Assembly (NCBI RefSeq): GCF_036245865.1
Contig: NZ_BTTW01000001.1
Coordinates: 868,001 to 932,000, forward strand
Direction: 5' to 3'
Source: Corallococcus caeni
GTDB taxonomy: Bacteria; Myxococcota; Myxococcia; Myxococcales; Myxococcaceae
DNA: 64,000 bases
How positions within the stretch are numbered: the first letter of the stretch is position 1; the number at the start of each line of letters is the position of its first letter. This document shows, piece by piece, positions 24,938 through 34,515 of this stretch. The position numbers were made by a program, and so were the translations under genes. The notes beneath the pieces are model-generated. The model saw only the letters and a program-made list of their open reading frames with translations. It did no database searches and was not told the origin of the DNA.

Positions 24938-27900
24938 GCACCCCCTTCGAGTTCCGGCTCAACGGCCAGACCGTCCAGGTCGACGGCGCGTCGCCCAACA
25001 CCACCCTGCTGGACCACCTGCGCGCGCGCGGGCTGACCGGCACGAAGCAGGGCTGCGCCGAGGGCGACTGCGGCGCGTGTACCGTGGCGATGGTGGACCG
25101 GGACGTGAACGGCCAGAAGACCCTGCGCGCGTTCAACAGCTGCATCGCGCTCCTGCCCATGGTGGCCGGGCGCGAGCTCGTCACGGTGGAGGGCGTGGGC
25201 AGCCGCGCCGCGCCCCATCCCGTGCAGCAGGCGATGGTGAAGCACTACGGCTCGCAGTGCGGCTTCTGCACGCCGGGCTTCGTCGTCTCCATGGTGGAGG
25301 CCTGGTGTCGCAAGGACGCGGGCTCGCCGGAGGCCGTGGCGGATCAGCTCTGCGGCAACATCTGCCGCTGCACCGGCTACCGCCCCATCCGCGACGCGAT
25401 GATGGACGCGCTCGCCACCCGCGACGCGAAGGGTGACGGCCCCGGCCTCCCCGGCGTGTCGCTGGAGGGCCCGCCCTCCCCCACGCCGCCCCTGCGCTAC
25501 GAGGCCCGCGACGGCCTGTTCCTGCGCCCCACCACCTGGGAGGACCTGCTCGCGCTGCGCGCCCTGCACCCGGAGGCGATGCTCGTGGCCGGCGCCACGG
25601 AGCTGGGCGTGGACATCACCAAGAAGTCCCGCCGCTATCCTTTCCTCATCTCCACCGAAGGCGTGGAGGCCCTGCGCGCCATCCGCCGCGAGGAGGACGG
25701 CTGGTACGTGGGCGGCGCCGCGTCGCTGGTGGACGTGGAGGACGCGCTGGGCCACGAGGTGCCGGAGCTGGCGAAGATGCTCAACGTCTTCGCCTCGCGG
25801 CAGATCCGCCACCGCGCCACGCTCGCGGGCAACCTGGTGACGGCGTCGCCCATCGGGGACACGGCGCCGGTGCTGCTCGCGCTGGACGCGCGGCTGGTGC
25901 TCGCGTCCGTGCGCGGCGAGCGGACCGTGGCGCTGTCGGACTTCTTCCTCGCGTACCGCAAGACGGCGCTCCAGCCGGACGAGGTCGTCCGCTTCGTCGT
26001 CATCCCCCACGCCCCGGCGAAGGACAGCGGGCTCACGCGCCACTCGGACAGCTTCAAGGTCTCCAAGCGCCGCGAGCTGGACATCAGCATCGTCGCGGCG
26101 GGCTTCTGCATCGAGACGGACGCGCTGGGGCTCGTGCGCACCGCGCGGCTGGGCTACGGCGGTGTCGCGGCCACTCCGGCGCGCGCGAAGCAGACGGAGG
26201 CCCTGCTCCTGGGCCACCCGTGGAACACGGAGGCCGTGGCCCGCGTGCGCGCCACGCTGGAGCGCGAGTTCACGCCGCTCACCGACCTGCGCGGCAGCGC
26301 GGACTACCGGCGCGGGCTGGTGGTGTCGCTGCTGGAGAAGTTCGCGTCCGGCGCGCGAAGCCCCGCGCTGGACGGCCGCCCGCGCTTCGCCCCGGGCGCT
26401 CCTGCCGCCACGGCGGACGCGGGCCGCGAGCTGCGCCATGAGAGCGCGCTGGGCCACGTGACGGGCAGCGCGCAGTACGTGGACGACCTCGCGCAGCGCC
26501 GCCCCATGCTGACGGTGTGGCCGGTGCTGTCGCCGCACGCGCACGCACGCATCCTCCGCCGCGACGCCAGCGCCGCGCTGAAGGTGCCCGGCGTGGTGAA
26601 GGTGCTGCTCGCGGAGGACATCCCGGGCATGAACGACACGGGCCCCATCCGCCACGACGAGCCGCTGCTCGCGAAGGACGAGGTCCTCTTCCACGCGCAG
26701 GTGGTGGCGCTCGTCGTCGGCGAGACACCCGAGGCCTGCCGCGAGGGCGCCCGCCAGGTGGTGGTGGACTACGAGCCCCTGCCCGCGGTGCTCACGCTGG
26801 ACGAAGCCCTCAAGCAGGGCAGCTTCCACACCGACCCGCACGTCATCCGCCGGGGCGACGTGGACAGTGCGCTCGCCTCCAGCCCGAACCGGCTGGCCGG
26901 AGTGCTGACGATGGGCGGCCAGGAGCACTTCTACCTGGAGACGCACGCGGCCTTCGCGGAGGTGGGCGAGGACGGCGACGTCACGGTGACGTCCTCCACC
27001 CAGCACCCGTCCGAGGTGCAGGCCATCATCTCGCACGTGCTGCACGTGCCCCGCAGCCGCGTGGTGGTGAAGGCGCCCCGCATGGGCGGCGGCTTCGGCG
27101 GCAAGGAGACGCAAGGAAACGCGCCCGCCGCGCTGGTGGCGCTGGCTGCGGTGCACACGGGCCGGCCGGTGAAGTGGATGCTGGACCGGGACGTGGACAT
27201 GGTCGTCACCGGCAAGCGCCACCCGTTCCACGCGGCCTGGGAGGTGGGCTTCGACGCCACGGGCCGGCTGCTCGCGCTCAAGGCGGACCTCACGTCCAAC
27301 GGCGGCTGGTCCCTGGACCTGTCCGAGTCCATCACCGACCGCGCCCTCTTCCACCTGGACAACGGCTACTACGTGCCCTCGGTGCGCTACACGGGCCGCG
27401 TGGCGAAGACGCACCTGGTCTCCAACACCGCCTTCCGGGGCTTCGGCGGGCCGCAGGGCATGCTGGTGATGGAGGACATCCTGGCCCGAATCGCCAGCGC
27501 GCTGGGCCTGGCGCCGGAGGCCGTGCGCCAGCGCAATCTCTATGACGGCGTGGGCGACACCAACACCACGCACTACGGCCAGGAGCTGGAGGACAACCGG
27601 CTGCCCAAGCTGTGGAACGACCTGATGGAGTCGTCCGACTTCGCGAAGCGCCGCGCGCAGGTGGAGGCCTTCAACGCGTCCAGCCCCCGCATCAAGCGCG
27701 GCCTCGCCATCACGCCGATGAAGTTCGGCATCTCCTTCACCGCCACCTTCCTCAACCAGGCGGGCGCGCTGGTGCACGTGTACCGCGACGGCTCCGTGCT
27801 GCTGTCGCACGGCGGCACGGAGATGGGCCAGGGCCTGCACACCAAGATTCAAGGCGTGGCCATGCGCGAGCTGGGCCTGCCCGCGGGCATGGTGCGCGTG

Positions 27901-28767
27901 GCGCAAACGGCCACGGACAAGGTGCCCAACACGTCCGCGACGGCGGCCTCCAGCGGCTCGGACCTCAACGGCGCGGCGGTGCGCGAGGCGTGCATCCAGG
28001 TGCGCGAGCGGCTGGCCCCGGTGGCCGCGCGGATGCTGGTGCAGCTGCACGGGCAGGCGGTGTCTCCGGACGCGCTGGTGTTCGAGGACGGGCGCATCGC
28101 GGCGGCGTCGCGTCCGGACCAGGGGCTGCCCTTCGAGGCCGTGGTGGAGGAGGCCTACCGCGACCGCGTGGGGCTGTCCGTCACCGGCTACTACCGCACG
28201 CCGGGCATCGGCTACGACCGGGCCCTGGGCCGGGGCAAGCCGTTCCTCTACTTCGCCTACGGCGCGGCGGTGAGCGAGGTGGAGGTGGACGGCGACACGG
28301 GCATGAAGCGCGTGCTGCGCGCGGACCTGCTGGAGGACGTGGGCGACTCGCTCAACCCTGGCGTGGACCGGGGCCAGGTGGAGGGCGGCTTCGTGCAGGG
28401 CCTGGGGTGGCTCACGGGCGAGGAGCTGAAGTGGGACGCGAACGGGCGGCTGCTCACGCACTCCGCCAGCACCTACGCGGTGCCCGCGTTCAGCGACGCG
28501 CCCATCGATCTGCGCGTGGCCTTCGTGGAGCGGGCGGAGCAGAAGGGCGTCATCCACGGCAGCAAGGCCGTGGGCGAGCCGCCGCTGATGCTGGCCCTGT
28601 CCGTGCGGGAGGCGCTGCGCGACGCGGTGGCCGCCTTCGGAGCGCCGGGCGGTGACGTGGGGCTGCCCTCTCCCGCCACGCACGAGGCCCTCTTCCTCGC
28701 CATCCAGCAGCGCAAGGCGCGCGGGGCCGGGCTCCCGGTTCCGGACGAAGCGCGCGAGGTGGCGTGA
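24934..28767 (+). CDS. xdh: Single-chain xanthine dehydrogenase (Fe-S, FAD and Moco domains fused)
   Basis: 1277 residues from ATG 24934 (MSTPFEFRLNGQTVQ). It oxidises hypoxanthine and xanthine to urate with NAD+. The first ~160 residues carry two [2Fe-2S] clusters (C41, C46, C49 in CAEGDCGAC; CGFCTPGFV; CRCTGYRP). Residues ~185-480 are the FAD domain (ATELGVDITKKSR, NLVTASPIGDTAPVL). Residues ~495-1277 are the molybdopterin domain with GGQEHFYLETH, MGGGFGGKE, TAFRGFGGPQG and the active-site Glu in VGEPPL. Many bacteria split this enzyme into XdhA and XdhB; here it is one chain with the order of eukaryotic XDH. It is coupled to xdhC. Downstream genes may be in the same transcript. Confidence 0.93.
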   Translation: MSTPFEFRLNGQTVQVDGASPNTTLLDHLRARGLTGTKQGCAEGDCGACTVAMVDRDVNGQKTLRAFNSCIALLPMVAGRELVTVEGVGSRAAPHPVQQAMVKHYGSQCGFCTPGFVVSMVEAWCRKDAGSPEAVADQLCGNICRCTGYRPIRDAMMDALATRDAKGDGPGLPGVSLEGPPSPTPPLRYEARDGLFLRPTTWEDLLALRALHPEAMLVAGATELGVDITKKSRRYPFLISTEGVEALRAIRREEDGWYVGGAASLVDVEDALGHEVPELAKMLNVFASRQIRHRATLAGNLVTASPIGDTAPVLLALDARLVLASVRGERTVALSDFFLAYRKTALQPDEVVRFVVIPHAPAKDSGLTRHSDSFKVSKRRELDISIVAAGFCIETDALGLVRTARLGYGGVAATPARAKQTEALLLGHPWNTEAVARVRATLEREFTPLTDLRGSADYRRGLVVSLLEKFASGARSPALDGRPRFAPGAPAATADAGRELRHESALGHVTGSAQYVDDLAQRRPMLTVWPVLSPHAHARILRRDASAALKVPGVVKVLLAEDIPGMNDTGPIRHDEPLLAKDEVLFHAQVVALVVGETPEACREGARQVVVDYEPLPAVLTLDEALKQGSFHTDPHVIRRGDVDSALASSPNRLAGVLTMGGQEHFYLETHAAFAEVGEDGDVTVTSSTQHPSEVQAIISHVLHVPRSRVVVKAPRMGGGFGGKETQGNAPAALVALAAVHTGRPVKWMLDRDVDMVVTGKRHPFHAAWEVGFDATGRLLALKADLTSNGGWSLDLSESITDRALFHLDNGYYVPSVRYTGRVAKTHLVSNTAFRGFGGPQGMLVMEDILARIASALGLAPEAVRQRNLYDGVGDTNTTHYGQELEDNRLPKLWNDLMESSDFAKRRAQVEAFNASSPRIKRGLAITPMKFGISFTATFLNQAGALVHVYRDGSVLLSHGGTEMGQGLHTKIQGVAMRELGLPAGMVRVAQTATDKVPNTSATAASSGSDLNGAAVREACIQVRERLAPVAARMLVQLHGQAVSPDALVFEDGRIAAASRPDQGLPFEAVVEEAYRDRVGLSVTGYYRTPGIGYDRALGRGKPFLYFAYGAAVSEVEVDGDTGMKRVLRADLLEDVGDSLNPGVDRGQVEGGFVQGLGWLTGEELKWDANGRLLTHSASTYAVPAFSDAPIDLRVAFVERAEQKGVIHGSKAVGEPPLMLALSVREALRDAVAAFGAPGGDVGLPSPATHEALFLAIQQRKARGAGLPVPDEAREVA

Positions 28768-28842
28768 GGCGGAAAGCGGGTGCGGCAACATGCCACGGCA
28801 TGCCCGCACGGCCGGTGCGTTAAACGGAGGCACCTTCCAAGG

Positions 28843-29709
28843 ATGACCCCCATGCGCTCCCTGCTCCGCTCCCGCCTCCTCCTCCCGCTGGCCCTCGTGG
28901 GCGCGCTCGGCTGTGGCGAGGATGAACCCGAAACCCTGACGGTGGACCTCCCCGTCGTCGCCCGCGTGGGCGGCGAGGCCTTCGCGTGCGGAAGGACGTA
29001 CACGAACGTCGGGACGACGGGGACGACCTACGAGCCCATGGACTTCCGCGTGTACGTGCACGACGTGCGGTTGGTGACGCGGGACGGGAAGGAGGTGCCC
29101 GTCGCGCTGACCGAGGACGGCACGTGGCAGCACTCGGGCGTGGTGCTGCTGGACTTCGCGAACAAGGACGGCCTGTGCACGCAGGGCACGGAGGGCATGA
29201 ACGCCTCCATCCGTGGCACAGTGCCGGACGATGACTACACGGGCCTGCGCTTCACGCTGGGCGTGCCGGAGGACCTGAACCACGGCGACCCCACGACGCT
29301 GGGCGCGCCCCTGGGGGACATGGGCCTGCACTGGAGCTGGCAGAGCGGCTTCATCTTCACGCGCATCGAGGGCCGCACGCAGGGCCTTGCCCAGCACGTC
29401 TTGCACCTGGGCAGCACGTCCTGCGCGCCGCCGCCCGAGGGCCAGACGCAGGGCACCGCCGGGTGCGCGAACAACAACCGCCCGGAGTTCCACCTGGACG
29501 GCTTCGACGTGACGAAGAACCGCGTGGTGATGGACCTGGGTACGCTGTTCGCGGGCTCCAACCTGGACGTGAACGCCCCCAACACGGCCGCGGGCTGCAT
29601 GTCGTCCCCCACCGACGCGGACTGCGGTCCCTTCTTCGAGCGCATGGGGCTGGCCTTCGGAGCCCAGGCGGCGAACCCGGCCGCGCAGACCTTCATCCGG
29701 GCCGAGTAG
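28843..29709 (+). CDS. mbnP: MbnP-like metal-binding lipoprotein ('metallo-mystery pair', four-Cys family)
   Basis: 288 residues from ATG 28843; a second ATG at 28852 (MRSLLRS) has a better-spaced AAGGA and may be the true start. An N-terminal signal ends ALGCGED (lipoprotein-like). The mature protein matches TIGR04052/MbnP: the opening VDLPVVARVGGEAFACG, YEPMDFRVYVHDVRLV, LDFANKDGLCTQG, then LHWSWQSGFIFTRIEG and paired cysteines later. In characterised systems MbnP binds copper after its partner MbnH oxidises a tryptophan to kynurenine; the conserved tryptophans in HWSW are candidates. The MbnH-type gene follows 15 bp downstream. Confidence 0.88.
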   Translation: MTPMRSLLRSRLLLPLALVGALGCGEDEPETLTVDLPVVARVGGEAFACGRTYTNVGTTGTTYEPMDFRVYVHDVRLVTRDGKEVPVALTEDGTWQHSGVVLLDFANKDGLCTQGTEGMNASIRGTVPDDDYTGLRFTLGVPEDLNHGDPTTLGAPLGDMGLHWSWQSGFIFTRIEGRTQGLAQHVLHLGSTSCAPPPEGQTQGTAGCANNNRPEFHLDGFDVTKNRVVMDLGTLFAGSNLDVNAPNTAAGCMSSPTDADCGPFFERMGLAFGAQAANPAAQTFIRAE

Positions 29710-29724
29710 GAGAGGACGTCCGCC

Positions 29725-30882
29725 GTGGCACGACGACAGAGACAGGCGTGGAAGGCCCTCGCGACGGTGGCGCTGCTGGCCGCGGGCTGCGCGGATCCCT
29801 CGGGCCCTGGCGAGGAGCCCGAGCCCCCCGCGCCCTATGACTGGAAGCTGCCGGCGGGCTTCCCCACGCCGCGCGTGCCCGAGGACAACCCCATGTCGGA
29901 GGCGAAGGTCCAGTTGGGCCGGCGCCTCTTCTACGACAAGCGCCTGTCGCTGAACGGCACGCAGTCCTGCGGCTCCTGCCACGAGCAGGCCCGGGCCTTC
30001 ACGGACGGGCGGGTGCACGCGGTGGGCAGCACGGGGCAGGCGCACCGTCGCAACGGGCAGGGACTGGCGAACGTGGCGTACGCGACCAGCCTCACCTGGG
30101 CCAACTCCGCGCTCACCACGCTGGAGTCCCAGGCGCTGGTGCCGCTGTTCGGAAGAGAGCCGGTGGAGCTGGGGTTCGCGGATCAACAGGAGGTCCTGCT
30201 GGAGCGGCTGCGCGCGGACACAGACCTGGCGGCCCGTTTCGCGGAGGCGTTCCCGGGGGAGGCCTCACCGGTGTCGCTGGCCACGCTGACCCGGGCGCTG
30301 GCGGCGTTCGAGCGCTCCCTGCTGTCGGGCACGTCGGCGTACGACCGCTATCTGTACGGCAAGGAGGTGGACGCGCTGAGTCCCGCGGCGAAGCGGGGCC
30401 TGCAGCTGTTCCTGTCCGAGCGCCTGGAGTGCGACCACTGCCACTCCGGCTTCAACTTCCAGGACGCGACCGTGCACGCGCAGACGCCGGAGCCGGTGCT
30501 GCCGTACCACAACACGGGCCTCTACAACGAGGACGGCCAGGGCGCGTATCCCGCCGGGGACACCGGCCTGCTCGAAATCACGGGCCGTCCGGAGGACATG
30601 GGGCGCTTCCGCGCGCCGTCCCTGCGCAACGTGGCCGTCACCGCGCCGTACATGCACGACGGCAGCGTGGCGACGCTCTCCGACGTGCTGGACCACTACG
30701 CGGCGGGAGGCCGCGCGAGGGCGGCGAACGGAGGACAGGCCAGTCCCCTGCAGAGCCCCTTCGTGCGCGGCTTCGAGCTGACGCCCGACGAGAAGGCGGA
30801 CGTCATCGCGTTCCTGGAGTCGCTCACGGACACCGCGTTCCTGACCGACCCGCGCTTCGCGGATCCCGCCCCCGCGCCGTGA
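29725..30882 (+). CDS. mbnH: MbnH-like di-haem cytochrome c peroxidase-family lipoprotein
   Basis: 385 residues from GTG 29725, with AGGAGAGG upstream. The signal peptide ends in a lipobox (LLAAGC). Two haem-binding motifs are present: CGSCH near residue 83 and CDHCH near residue 239, with the family segments NGQGLANVAYATSLTWAN and GRFRAPSLRNVAVTAPYMHDGS. This is the MauG/CcpA-type di-haem fold; TIGR04039 members (MbnH) generate high-valent haem to modify a tryptophan of the partner MbnP. Adjacent placement with mbnP supports a working pair at the outer or inner membrane surface. It is followed after 19 bp by the toxin-like gene. Confidence 0.9.
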   Translation: MARRQRQAWKALATVALLAAGCADPSGPGEEPEPPAPYDWKLPAGFPTPRVPEDNPMSEAKVQLGRRLFYDKRLSLNGTQSCGSCHEQARAFTDGRVHAVGSTGQAHRRNGQGLANVAYATSLTWANSALTTLESQALVPLFGREPVELGFADQQEVLLERLRADTDLAARFAEAFPGEASPVSLATLTRALAAFERSLLSGTSAYDRYLYGKEVDALSPAAKRGLQLFLSERLECDHCHSGFNFQDATVHAQTPEPVLPYHNTGLYNEDGQGAYPAGDTGLLEITGRPEDMGRFRAPSLRNVAVTAPYMHDGSVATLSDVLDHYAAGGRARAANGGQASPLQSPFVRGFELTPDEKADVIAFLESLTDTAFLTDPRFADPAPAP

Positions 30883-30901
30883 GCCGGTATCGTCATCGGC
30901 T

Positions 30902-32941
30902 GTGATCCAGCCATGGCGATTCCTCGTGCAGCGGTGGGCGGTGCTGACCTGCCTGGCCCTGCTCCTCACGGGCTGTGCTGCGTCTCCATCCCACGGGGGC
31001 ACCTGGAGCCAGGGCACCCCGACGGCGCGCTCCGCATGGAGTCCGTGGGGTGGAGTTCCCCGGAGGCCCCACGCGGAGCCCCGGGCGGACAGGGCACGGG
31101 GCTGCGGTGGCCGGGTCCTGCCGCCGGGTTGGCCGGAGCTGGACCGAAGCGAGCAGCGCCTCGCGCCCTTCCTGTCCTGCGCCTCGCCCGCGGCCTTCGT
31201 GGCCATGCAGCGAGGGGTGGACATGGCCCGGCTGGTGGAATCCCTCGATGATTGGGATGCCGTCCGCCTGGGAGCGCTGGGCCCGCTAAACGCGAAGGCC
31301 TCCGGCATCCTCCAGGGCAAGCGCGCGGCCTTCCTCGTCAGCGCAGTCGAGCAGTACGGCCCTCCGCGCGCGGAGGTGTTCGCCCTCTTCCTCCTGCACA
31401 CCACCTTCGATGACGAGCTGCGCGAGTTGCTCCAGCGCCTGGCGCGCGACAAGCAGCTCGGGGAGACGCTGGGCGGAATGCCCGCCGTGCGCGAGGAACT
31501 GCTGCGCAGGGGCTTGAAGGTCACGGCCTCTCCGGAGCGGGAGGAGCAGGCCGGAGACGTCCTGAGGGGACTGGGCCGCGCGGGGCGGGACGCGCTCTCC
31601 AGCACGGATGTGAGCGCCGGGGCCCGCTACGTGGACCTCACGAAGAAGCGGGCCCAACTGCCTCCGCCGTACCAGGACGCGCTCGACGCGGTGGAGCGGG
31701 CCTTGATGGCGGGGCACTTCTCACCGGGCAACGTGGTGATGGGTGGCTTCGACCACCTGACGTTCGGTGTCCCGATGGGCTTCTTCCATCTGCTCGCCGG
31801 AACGGCGCAGGGCGCGGCGTCCCTGGCGAAGGGCCGGTATGAACAGGCCACACGGGAGCTGGCACCCGCCGCGCTCATGGTGGCGCTGTACGCGGGAGGC
31901 AAGGGCGCACGGGCGCTGAGAGAAGGCCGGCCCACGTTCGACGTGGAGGCGCTCAAGGCGGCGGTGGAGCGTCTTGAAGATCAGCTCGGCGTGAACGCCA
32001 CGCGGGAGCTGTTGCGCCAGCTTCGGGCGAGCCGGGAAGGTGCGCTCCTCGCGGCTGAGTGGGGAGAAGCGGGAGCACTCGCGCTGTACGAAGCCCGGGG
32101 CAACGCGGCGAAGGCGCAGGCCCTGCTGGCGGAGGCAAGCCGCGAACGCCCGGGCGCCGCACAGAAGGGTCTTGGACGAAGTGGAGATGCCGCCGCGCTA
32201 TCGAAGGACTTCGCGGGCGTGCCACCTGAGGTCCTGGAGGCGCGGCTCGCCCAGGTGGAGTGGGAGGCCACGGGTCCACGCCTGTCCCGCGATGTGTCCT
32301 TCCTGAAGGAGCATCCACCGGAGAGGGATGCACCACCGGGAGCCGAAGGGCACCCGCTCTGGACCGAGTACGTGAGCTACCGGGAGGCACGGCTCGCGGA
32401 GCTGGAGCAAGGCACGCCCGCGAAGGGTCCCCTTAAATGGGAAGGCTACCTGGACCTGCGCGGCCTGTTCATCCGCGGGCTGCTGTTCGAGCGAGCCATG
32501 GTCGCCCGGCTCCGGGCGGACGCGGCACTGCCCCGAGCGCAGCGTCAGTGGCTCCGAGACTTCGAGGAGCCCCGCATCGAAACGCACGTGGGAATGACGA
32601 AGGCGGACCTGCGCTTCGCGGACGTGCTGGTCATTGAGACGAGGCCGCCATCGGGACAACCGCCACGCATGGAGACCTTCAGCTTCAAGAGCCGAAATCT
32701 TCGTCAGCTCGACGAGGGTGCATTGAAGGCCCAAATGGGGGCGGACGCGCGTGCGGCTGTTCTGTATTACGGCGAGACCGTGAACGTCCGCAGACCTGGG
32801 CTGGAAGGACCGGCACGCATCCGCAGGGTGCGCCTCGTCTACGAGGGAGGGGCCCTCCAATATCTGGACACGGCCAAACTAGAGGGAATCCTGGCGGACC
32901 TCCAAGATCAGGTCCCAGGTGTGGAGGTCCAGATCCAATGA
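30902..32941 (+). CDS. Lipoprotein toxin with C-terminal nuclease-like (Tox-REase-5-type) domain
   Basis: 679 residues from GTG 30902, with a type II signal peptide (LTCLALLLTGC). The centre contains a hydrophobic glycine-rich region (about residues 275-345, GNVVMGGFDHLTFGVPMGFF), as in pre-toxin translocation modules. The last ~150 residues resemble myxobacterial Tox-REase-5 domains: D574 in RFADVLVIE, then FSFKSR with K596, a PD-(D/E)xK-like core in which Ser replaces the usual acidic residue before K. It overlaps the next gene by 4 bp (ATGA), the usual toxin-immunity coupling. A contact-dependent or outer-membrane-exchange toxin is inferred; the domain call is from memory of related proteins and is moderate. 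Confidence 0.65.
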   Translation: MIQPWRFLVQRWAVLTCLALLLTGCAASPSHGGTWSQGTPTARSAWSPWGGVPRRPHAEPRADRARGCGGRVLPPGWPELDRSEQRLAPFLSCASPAAFVAMQRGVDMARLVESLDDWDAVRLGALGPLNAKASGILQGKRAAFLVSAVEQYGPPRAEVFALFLLHTTFDDELRELLQRLARDKQLGETLGGMPAVREELLRRGLKVTASPEREEQAGDVLRGLGRAGRDALSSTDVSAGARYVDLTKKRAQLPPPYQDALDAVERALMAGHFSPGNVVMGGFDHLTFGVPMGFFHLLAGTAQGAASLAKGRYEQATRELAPAALMVALYAGGKGARALREGRPTFDVEALKAAVERLEDQLGVNATRELLRQLRASREGALLAAEWGEAGALALYEARGNAAKAQALLAEASRERPGAAQKGLGRSGDAAALSKDFAGVPPEVLEARLAQVEWEATGPRLSRDVSFLKEHPPERDAPPGAEGHPLWTEYVSYREARLAELEQGTPAKGPLKWEGYLDLRGLFIRGLLFERAMVARLRADAALPRAQRQWLRDFEEPRIETHVGMTKADLRFADVLVIETRPPSGQPPRMETFSFKSRNLRQLDEGALKAQMGADARAAVLYYGETVNVRRPGLEGPARIRRVRLVYEGGALQYLDTAKLEGILADLQDQVPGVEVQIQ

Positions 32942-34278
32942 TCGAGCAAGAGAACCCCGGGTTCATGGCGGGCGACTACCTGAATCTCTCGTTTGATGGA
33001 GCCTGTAACACCCTCGGCGACCTCGGGCACGAGCTGGCACCGTTTCTTGAAGCACTCGAATCAGGTGCTGAGGAGTGGATGCCAGACATCGTCAAGGGGG
33101 TGCGACGCCGAAAATACACACGTGAGGCAGTCGCCAAGGGTTTGGCCGAACGGCGCCAGGAAAGAACGACCTCCGTGGGGCTCTACAGCACAACGGTGCC
33201 CGACCTGGACACGTCACTCCATCTTCGACTTCCGCCACTACAACCAAGCCTGAGATTCTCTCTTACGCTGAAGCCGCTCGACCGCGTCGCGCAGGAGCCG
33301 AGTTGCAAGAAGCTCGTGGAGATGGTCCGGGCCTGGGCCATCCACTACCCAGTCACCCACGCCTCGGCCCACAGTTCGGCGGACATGGAGTTGGCGGGCG
33401 CCCCTCGCTTCGGCCGTGACCGGGAAACGTACTACCGGGACGGCTTCGACAAGGTCTACGAAATCTGCTGGCTCAACGTCTTCGGCGCGAAGCTGGTGGA
33501 GACCGTCGGTCGCGAGCGCATGCGATCCACGCCCGCCCACCGTGTCGAAGAACTTCCCGACGGATCCGTCCTCCTCGTCACCTGGCCTACGGCCGCGGAC
33601 TTCGCCAGCGAAGCCGCACGCACCGCCCAGGCCCGCGCGTGGGTCCATCTCCGGCCGGACCTGGACTTCGACACCGTGATGGCCACCCTCCGCGAACGAA
33701 GCGCCATGCTCGCCCCCGTCGAACCCCGCTTCGCTCCGGATATCGCCGCGCTGCTCTCACGCCTGCCCGAATACGCCTCCCTGGGCCAGCGTCAGCGGCG
33801 CATCGCCGAGCTCAACGCCTATGTCCCTCCAGAGCCGGAGGAATGGCTTCCGCTGGACGCCGCCCTTCCCCCGGACGTGGCCGACCCGAAGGCCGCCCTC
33901 GACCAATACGCGTACTTCGCGGAGCGCCTCATCGCTCTGCTCCACACGCCGGTGCCCTCCGTCTTCAAGATGTCCCCCGAGTCACTCACGGACATCGACT
34001 TCCACTTCTGGAAGGAGACCTTCCCGGACACCTTCGAGCGGCACAACATCGACGCCGTCGCGGTGCCGGCCATCGGCGCCTACCTGGGCGAGGTGCTGGT
34101 CAAGCACCTGGGCGGACAGTGGCATCCTCGCAAACAGTGGATGGAAGCCCAGGTCCGCGTCGGTGAGCGCGTGTGGCTGCCCTTCGCCCGCGCCCACCGC
34201 TACATGCGGTCCACCCAGTCACTGCTGGACCACTCCCTCACCCAGCTCTACCGCGTCGCGGAACGCCATTCCCGCTGA
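32938..34278 (+). CDS. Imm52-like immunity protein with an extra C-terminal domain
   Basis: 446 residues from ATG 32938, overlapping the toxin stop. The first ~240 residues resemble Imm52 partners of Tox-REase-5 toxins (GDYLNLSFDGA; then YYRDGFDKVYEICWLNVFG, AHRVEELPDGSVLLVTWP). No signal peptide or membrane segment is seen, so it acts in the cytoplasm, matching a nuclease. Beyond residue ~250 is a second, unidentified domain (FHFWKETFPDTFERHNID, VPAIGAYLGEVLVKHLGGQW), making the protein about twice the length of a single immunity domain. Base composition at its start is less GC-biased than in neighbours, as is common for mobile toxin modules. Confidence 0.65.
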   Translation: MIEQENPGFMAGDYLNLSFDGACNTLGDLGHELAPFLEALESGAEEWMPDIVKGVRRRKYTREAVAKGLAERRQERTTSVGLYSTTVPDLDTSLHLRLPPLQPSLRFSLTLKPLDRVAQEPSCKKLVEMVRAWAIHYPVTHASAHSSADMELAGAPRFGRDRETYYRDGFDKVYEICWLNVFGAKLVETVGRERMRSTPAHRVEELPDGSVLLVTWPTAADFASEAARTAQARAWVHLRPDLDFDTVMATLRERSAMLAPVEPRFAPDIAALLSRLPEYASLGQRQRRIAELNAYVPPEPEEWLPLDAALPPDVADPKAALDQYAYFAERLIALLHTPVPSVFKMSPESLTDIDFHFWKETFPDTFERHNIDAVAVPAIGAYLGEVLVKHLGGQWHPRKQWMEAQVRVGERVWLPFARAHRYMRSTQSLLDHSLTQLYRVAERHSR

Positions 34279-34286
34279 AGCCCGCG

Positions 34287-34493
34287 CTACCGCGTCGGCG
34301 GCTTGAGGTCGTCCGGCAAGCGCTCCAGCGGAGGACGCTCCAGCGTCCCGGGCCGCTCCACACCGGACGGGGACGTGCCCGCGTCCTCCACGATGGTGCC
34401 CGCGTCGGTCTGCCCCGAAGGCGGCGGCGCGACGGGCTTGTCCGAACAGCCGGCGAGGACGCCGACGCACAACACGATGAGCCAGTGGCGCAT
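34287..34493 (-). CDS. Small proline-rich lipoprotein
   Basis: 68 residues from ATG 34493 (MRHWLIVLCVGVLAGC). A short signal peptide ends in the lipobox VLAGC, after which the mature ~50 residues are Pro/Gly/Asp/Arg-rich and likely unstructured (KPVAPPPSGQTDAG, LERPPLERLPDDLKPP). It starts 22 bp after the YcnI-like gene stop on the same strand, so it is probably the last gene of a three-gene unit with the YcnI-like and tri-haem proteins. No function assigned. Confidence 0.6.
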   Translation of the reverse strand: MRHWLIVLCVGVLAGCSDKPVAPPPSGQTDAGTIVEDAGTSPSGVERPGTLERPPLERLPDDLKPPTR

Positions 34494-34515
34494 GGTCGCT
34501 GTCTCCCGTGCCACG

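Noticed and set aside
24898-30186. Very long open frame (about 1760 codons) on the minus strand
   Set aside because: It runs antisense to xdh, mbnP and mbnH, is rich in Arg/His/Ala/Val with no domain, and results from the extreme third-position GC bias of the real genes.
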